A stretch of 64,000 nucleotides of DNA, taken from contig JAKEFB010000033.1 of the NCBI GenBank assembly GCA_022616275.1, positions 1 to 64,000 of the forward strand, given 5' to 3'. The notes under the pieces were generated by a model. It was not told the DNA's origin and made no database searches. It worked only from the letters and a program-made list of their open reading frames with translations. The position numbers were made by a program, and so were the translations under genes. Below, one piece after another: positions 59,703-64,000 of this stretch (positions are counted from its first letter, which is position 1; each line of letters begins with the position of its first letter). This DNA comes from Chloroflexota bacterium. GTDB taxonomy: Bacteria; Chloroflexota; Anaerolineae; Promineifilales; Promineifilaceae.

Positions 59703-61862
59703 ATGACCCTCACCCAGCAGTTTATTTTGGTCTCTCTCTTGCCGGCCACTTTTCTCTTCCTGGCCCTTTATTCCTGGCGGGCGCGGCTGGGCCGGCCGGC
59801 GCTCCGAAGTCGCTGGCTCCTGGCGCTGTTAACGGCCGCCGTCTGGGCCAGCAGTATCCTCAGTTACTACGGCGGCGCCACCATGCCGGCCGCCGTAGCC
59901 TATACCTGGCGCGTCGTCGGCATTTACGCCTTGAGTCTCTTGCCCGTGTGGTTGCTCGCCGCCACCTTTGTCCAATTGGTCATGGCCCCGGCACGGAACC
60001 GTCTGGCCGTCGGGCTGGCGGCTCTCTTATGGCTGGTGGCCCTCGTCTTAGATCCGGCCTGGGGCTTATATCGTCTGCCGGATTTTGTCGTTGCCGGCCA
60101 GACCGTACGCCATTTCGACCTGTGGGGAGCGGTGTGGATTACCAGTTGGTTATTGCCGGCCGTGGTTGCCTGGCTGGTGACTCAACAGGCAGCCAGCACG
60201 GCGCCCGGCTCGCTTTATCGCAACCAGGCCAACTACTGGCTGCTGGCCATTAGTCTATTGATTTTAGGGAGTAGCCTGGGCCTGACCCGCGAACTGCCTT
60301 TCCAACAGACCGGGGCGTTGATAGCTATCCTGGGTGGCCTGGTGGGCGTTATCAGCCTTGTCCGCAGCCAGTTGCCCGATTTGCAACTGGTTATGCGCCG
60401 CTTGATGAGCCGTTTCCTGGCGGCGCTACTCGTCTTTGGCCTGGCCTGGCTTTCCCTGTGGTATATGATTGAAAGTGCCCGCAGCCCGGCCGACCGGCTG
60501 GGCGTTGCCTTCCCGGCCGCTCTGTTTACGCTCTTCTTCATAACCATTTATTACCTGGCCGACCGCCTGTTGCAGCGCCTGGCTATGCTCGGCCCGGCCC
60601 GCCGGGCGGCCGTCCACCTGGATCAGAATATGCTCACCGGCGGCCTGTGGGACCCAGTTGAGTTTGCCCAACTGGCCCTCAGACTTACCCAGTCACGCAT
60701 CGCCGTGGACGACGCCTGGCTGATGGTGGTGGAAGAGGGGCCGGCCGGCAAGCTATTGTTGCGGCCGGTGGCCAGCCTGGACGAGAACCAGCCGGAGCCG
60801 GTGGTCCTGGCCGCCAACAGCCCCTTCATGATGCACCTGCGCCGCAATACCAACCCGCTAATCCAGTTTGACATTGATACCCTGGGCGTGTTCGACAGCC
60901 TGCCGGCCGGCGAACGGGAAACCATTAGCCGCTGGCAGCGGGCCGTCTTTGTGCCCCTTCACGCTGGCGAACGCCTGTTGGGCGTGATGGGCCTGGCCGC
61001 CAAATACTCCGGCGAACCATACGAGCGTTACGACCTGTTGTGGTTGCAAGAGCTGGCCAGCCAGCTTGGCGCAGCCCTGGTCCAGGCCGGCAACCTGAGC
61101 CAATTGCGCCGTATTAACGACTATGTCTTCCAACAAAACCAGACCCTGCTGCGTGAAAAGCGCTATTTGCACGAACTGACCACCTTTTACGCTGATTTCC
61201 TGGGCCTGCTCTCGCCAGATTTGCGCCGCCCCTTTGCCACCATTGAGCGTGAGCTGGAGCTTTTGCAGCAGCAGCTCACCGACAGCAACGGCCACCGCTC
61301 CCTGGATGAACTGCACCAACATTTCTCCACCCTCAAAGCGCTGGTCAACAACTTGATTGCCGCGGCCGGGCGCGTCCAGAAAAATGGCGAGTTTCAATTT
61401 GAGCCGGTGCATATGGACGAGGTAGCTCGCGCCGCCGTCCGCAACCTGGGCGCAATGGCCGAGGCCCGGCGCGTCAAAGTCGAGTTGGCGGTGGTTGGCT
61501 CGCTCCGGCCGGTCTATGGCGACCAGCAGCGGTTGGTGGAAGCCGTCCAGCATTTGCTGCACAATGCCATCAAATTTAATAAGATCGGCGGCCAGGTGCG
61601 CCTTGAATGCGCCCTGGAGAACAACGAATTGTCACTGCACGTCATTGACAACGGGGTTGGCATGCCGGCCGAGCGCCTGGAGAACGTCTTAAAGGGCTTC
61701 ACCGGGGTGGAAAACCTGGGCGGCGGCGTCAAGGGGTCGGGTATGGGCATTCCCTTGAGCCGCTTTATCGTTCATGCCCACGGCGGCCGGCTGGAGGCCA
61801 CCAGCAAGCACGGTTCCGGCAGCACCTACTCCATCTACCTCCCGGTCGCCCTGGGAGAGTAA
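59703..61862 (+). CDS. Membrane histidine-kinase-like protein without the acceptor histidine
   Basis: About seven N-terminal transmembrane helices (1-250), a GAF-like domain (about 300-450) and a histidine kinase C-terminus (about 480-719). The dimerisation helix aligns SPDLRRPFATI where HisKA proteins have SHDLRTPL, so the phospho-acceptor His is Pro. The ATPase keeps HLLHNAIKFN (N box), DNGVGMP (G1) and GSGMGIP (G2). It may bind ATP and act as a sensor partner, phosphatase or pseudokinase. Start taken as ATG at 59703; an earlier frame begins in the terminator. Confidence 0.85.
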   Translation: MTLTQQFILVSLLPATFLFLALYSWRARLGRPALRSRWLLALLTAAVWASSILSYYGGATMPAAVAYTWRVVGIYALSLLPVWLLAATFVQLVMAPARNRLAVGLAALLWLVALVLDPAWGLYRLPDFVVAGQTVRHFDLWGAVWITSWLLPAVVAWLVTQQAASTAPGSLYRNQANYWLLAISLLILGSSLGLTRELPFQQTGALIAILGGLVGVISLVRSQLPDLQLVMRRLMSRFLAALLVFGLAWLSLWYMIESARSPADRLGVAFPAALFTLFFITIYYLADRLLQRLAMLGPARRAAVHLDQNMLTGGLWDPVEFAQLALRLTQSRIAVDDAWLMVVEEGPAGKLLLRPVASLDENQPEPVVLAANSPFMMHLRRNTNPLIQFDIDTLGVFDSLPAGERETISRWQRAVFVPLHAGERLLGVMGLAAKYSGEPYERYDLLWLQELASQLGAALVQAGNLSQLRRINDYVFQQNQTLLREKRYLHELTTFYADFLGLLSPDLRRPFATIERELELLQQQLTDSNGHRSLDELHQHFSTLKALVNNLIAAAGRVQKNGEFQFEPVHMDEVARAAVRNLGAMAEARRVKVELAVVGSLRPVYGDQQRLVEAVQHLLHNAIKFNKIGGQVRLECALENNELSLHVIDNGVGMPAERLENVLKGFTGVENLGGGVKGSGMGIPLSRFIVHAHGGRLEATSKHGSGSTYSIYLPVALGE

Positions 61863-61865
61863 TGG

Positions 61866-61934
61866 ATGGGTGATGAGTTATGGGTTACGAGTGACCTTTC
61901 TGCTCATTACTTATCACTCATTACTCATCACTTT
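61866..61934. repeat. ATGAGTT heptamer hairpin
   Basis: Left arm of ATGAGTT/ATGGGTT/ACGAGTG units (61866-61894), right arm of TCATTACT/CATCACT units (61905-61934). It separates the kinase-like gene from the VWA gene. Confidence 0.85.
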
Positions 61935-61940
61935 TAGGCT

Positions 61941-64000
61941 ATGAATTTCACTGCGCCACTGGCGTTGCTACTCTTACTTTTTATTCCTTACTTCGTCTGG
62001 TTGGGCCGGCCGCGGGCGGGCGCGGCACGCTGGCGTGAATGGACCAGCCTGGGCCTGCGGCTGCTCATTATCTTCGTGTTGGTTCTCAGCCTGGCCGGCG
62101 CCCAGGTCGTGCGGGCCGCCGACGACCTGGCCGTCGTCTTCCTGGTGGATGCCTCTGATTCCATCGGGCCGGAGCAGGCCGAACAGGCCGAAGCCTTTGT
62201 TCGCCAGTCTATTGAGAGCCTGGGGCCGGCCGACCAGGCGGCCGTCATCGTCTTTGGCTCCAATGCTCTGGTCGAGCGGCCGATGAGCGGCCTAGCCGAG
62301 CTGGCTCCCGTAACCTCCGTGCCCCAAACGTTGCACACCGACATTGCCGAAGCGATTCGCCTGGGGCTGGCCCTCTTCCCGGCCGGAAGCGCCCGGCGCC
62401 TGGTGTTGTTGAGCGACGGGGTAGCCACCCTGGGCGACACCCAGGAAGCGGCCCGCCTGGCCGCCGTGACCGGCGTGCAAATTGACGTGGTCCCCCTCAC
62501 CCGGCCGGCCGGAGAAGTGGAGGTGCTGCTCACCAATGTGGACGCCCCGACCCGGGTGGGCGAGGGGGAGGCCTTCACCATCGAAATTACAGCCGAGAGC
62601 ACCACCAGTATGCCGGCCGGCCTGCGTATCCTGGCCGGCCCCAACGTCGTTTACGAAGGCGCCGTGCAGTTGCGGCCGGGTGTCAACAACTTCTCTGTGC
62701 GGCTGCGGGCCACAGCCCAGGAGTTTGCCCGCTACGTAGTCCAGATGGCCCCGCTCCAGGATACCTACTACCAGAACAACCAGTTGGCCGCCTTCACCGA
62801 AATTGTCGGCCCGCCCCGCGTTCTCATTGTCGCCCACGACGGCACGATGGACGACGAGGGCAACCCTCTGCCCGACGAATCACCCCAGTTGCAACTGGCC
62901 CTGGAGGCCACCGGCCTGCTGGTGGACCGGGTGACGCCGGCCGAATTGCCGGCCGGCCTGGCCGAGCTAAGCAACTACAGCAGCATCATCCTGGTCAACG
63001 TCAACGCTAAAAACCTCTCACCGCGCACCATGGCCGGCCTGCAAAGCTACGTCCGTGATCTGGGCGGCGGGCTGGTCGCTGTGGGTGGGCCGCAAAGCTA
63101 CGGCATGGGTGGCTATTTCCGTACGCCGCTAGAGGAAACGTTGCCGGTAGACATGCAGATCAAGGACCAGGAGCGCTTCCCTTCGGTCAGTATCGTCATC
63201 GTCATTGACCGGTCAGGCAGCATGGCCGCCCAGGAAGGGGGCGTGACCAAGATTCAACTGGCGGCCGAAGGCGCGGTGCGGGTGGTCCAATTGTTGAACG
63301 ACTTCGATGAAATTACCGTCATTCCGGTAGATACCCAGCCGTCTAACCCCATTGGCCCGGCCTCGGCCGCCGATCGGGACAATGTCATCAGCCAGATACG
63401 GCAGATTGGTGCCGGCGGGGGCGGCATTTACGTGCGCACCGGCATGGAGGCAGCCGCCGACGCCCTGGCCGAAAGTGCCAACCAGGTCAAACACGTCATC
63501 CTCCTGGCCGACGGGGCCGACTCGGAAGAAAAAGAAGGGGTCCCAGAGCTGATTGAGGCCCTGGTGGCCGAAGGTGTTACGATTTCTGTCGTTAGCATTG
63601 GCAACGGGCAGGACGTGACCTGGCTGCAGCAGATGGCTGAGTTGGGCGGCGGCCGCTTCCACTTTACTGACCAGGCGGCCAACCTGCCCCAGATTTTTAC
63701 CCAGGAGACCACTGCTATCCAGCGCAGCTACCTGGTGGAGGAGCGTTTCTTCCCCGACCTGGCCAATAACAGCCCGATCCTTTCCGGCATTCAGGCCGTG
63801 CCCCCCCTATACGGCTACGTCGGCACCAGTTCCAAGGAAACGGCCCAGGTCGTCCTGGAAACCCACCTGGGCGACCCCCTGTTGGCAACCTGGCAATATG
63901 GCCTGGGCCGGGCTGTGGCCTGGACCTCTGACGCCACCGGCCGCTGGGGCGTAGATTGGGTGCGCTGGGATGGCTTCCCGACCTTCTGGTCTAACCTGGT
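61941..64000 (+). CDS. Membrane protein with two VWA domains (partial, runs off the window)
   Basis: The frame from ATG 61941 stays open to the window end (686 complete codons). Two transmembrane segments (about 4-20 and 35-57) precede a first VWA domain (about 67-190; MIDAS-like VDASDS), a beta region, a GATase1-like middle (about 290-395, VAVGGPQSYGMGG) and a second VWA domain (about 418-570; perfect MIDAS DRSGSM) with HVILLADGADSEE. It resembles the BatA/'aerotolerance' and GATase1-like VWA membrane proteins of Chloroflexi; VWA domains bind ligands through a metal. The C-terminus is cut. Confidence 0.9.
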   Translation, partial: MNFTAPLALLLLLFIPYFVWLGRPRAGAARWREWTSLGLRLLIIFVLVLSLAGAQVVRAADDLAVVFLVDASDSIGPEQAEQAEAFVRQSIESLGPADQAAVIVFGSNALVERPMSGLAELAPVTSVPQTLHTDIAEAIRLGLALFPAGSARRLVLLSDGVATLGDTQEAARLAAVTGVQIDVVPLTRPAGEVEVLLTNVDAPTRVGEGEAFTIEITAESTTSMPAGLRILAGPNVVYEGAVQLRPGVNNFSVRLRATAQEFARYVVQMAPLQDTYYQNNQLAAFTEIVGPPRVLIVAHDGTMDDEGNPLPDESPQLQLALEATGLLVDRVTPAELPAGLAELSNYSSIILVNVNAKNLSPRTMAGLQSYVRDLGGGLVAVGGPQSYGMGGYFRTPLEETLPVDMQIKDQERFPSVSIVIVIDRSGSMAAQEGGVTKIQLAAEGAVRVVQLLNDFDEITVIPVDTQPSNPIGPASAADRDNVISQIRQIGAGGGGIYVRTGMEAAADALAESANQVKHVILLADGADSEEKEGVPELIEALVAEGVTISVVSIGNGQDVTWLQQMAELGGGRFHFTDQAANLPQIFTQETTAIQRSYLVEERFFPDLANNSPILSGIQAVPPLYGYVGTSSKETAQVVLETHLGDPLLATWQYGLGRAVAWTSDATGRWGVDWVRWDGFPTFWSNL

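Noticed and set aside
4171-61934. Short tandem repeats as possible CRISPR arrays
   Set aside because: Units are 7-8 bp with no spacers, often inverted, and no cas genes are present.

Overview
The window reads as one stretch of a GC-rich bacterial chromosome, most likely a Chloroflexota (Anaerolineae/Ardenticatenia-like) genome. Pointers are the SCO1664-family / DUF3090 / histidine-phosphatase trio otherwise typical of Actinobacteria and Chloroflexi, an F420-type LLM oxidoreductase, a bacterial Elp3, a polyphosphate-type glucokinase, a sugar-phosphate bacterial microcompartment (BMC) locus, very frequent GGCCGG/CCGGCC hexamers, and intergenic heptamer repeats. The assignment is inference; no rRNA or marker tree is available. 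No prophage, transposase or CRISPR array was seen.

Layout. 0-7.8 kb: primary-type sigma factor (minus), tRNA-Leu(GAG), a sugar-nucleotide epimerase, a membrane metallopeptidase, a TPR protein, thioredoxin reductase, a GAF histidine kinase and a sirtuin. 7.8-16 kb (minus): a receiver-CpaE/TadZ ATPase, the conserved trio, then the cell-shape operon mreB-mreC-mreD-mrdA. 16-31 kb: modAB, an exopolysaccharide sugar transferase and glycosyltransferase, a LysM lipoprotein, a Nudix hydrolase, a Lon-family protease, an SDR, a PRC-barrel protein, membrane and secreted proteins of unknown role, a fatty acid desaturase and tRNA-Lys(TTT).

31-40.3 kb holds the centrepiece, a BMC operon on the plus strand behind signal peptidase I: RpiB-like isomerase, deoxyribose-phosphate aldolase, BMC-T (double-ring type), BMC-H, BMC-P, a nucleotidyltransferase, CoA-acylating aldehyde dehydrogenase, an unknown two-lobed protein, a receiver-CpaE/TadZ-like ATPase, a second BMC-T and two more BMC-P, closed by tRNA-Glu(TTC). 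All three enzymes carry an N-terminal amphipathic helix of the encapsulation-peptide kind. The enzyme set fits the sugar-phosphate-utilising (SPU) class of metabolosome: deoxyribose-5-phosphate would be split to glyceraldehyde-3-phosphate and acetaldehyde, and the acetaldehyde oxidised to acetyl-CoA inside the shell. A pyrimidine-nucleoside phosphorylase at 54.5 kb could feed it from DNA nucleosides. No phosphotransacetylase or alcohol dehydrogenase is visible. The least described parts are the receiver-ATPase, which could place or regulate the compartments, its unknown neighbour, and the nucleotidyltransferase.

40.4-64 kb: LLM oxidoreductase, Elp3, TPR protein, Nudix hydrolase, three tandem related glycosidase-like exported proteins (minus), an SCP2 protein, RidA, an amidohydrolase fused to a CYTH domain, nucleoside phosphorylase, Nudix hydrolase, patatin, glucokinase, an AlbA_2/HATPase regulator, a membrane histidine-kinase-like protein lacking the phospho-acceptor histidine, and a VWA-domain membrane protein cut by the window end.

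A second theme is a family of about fifteen intergenic elements made of 7-8 bp tandem units, most with an inverted second arm so that the transcript folds into a long hairpin. They differ in sequence but share architecture, resemble the short tandemly repeated repetitive (STRR) sequences of cyanobacteria, often lie between convergent genes, and repeatedly supply the stop codons and last residues of the flanking proteins.
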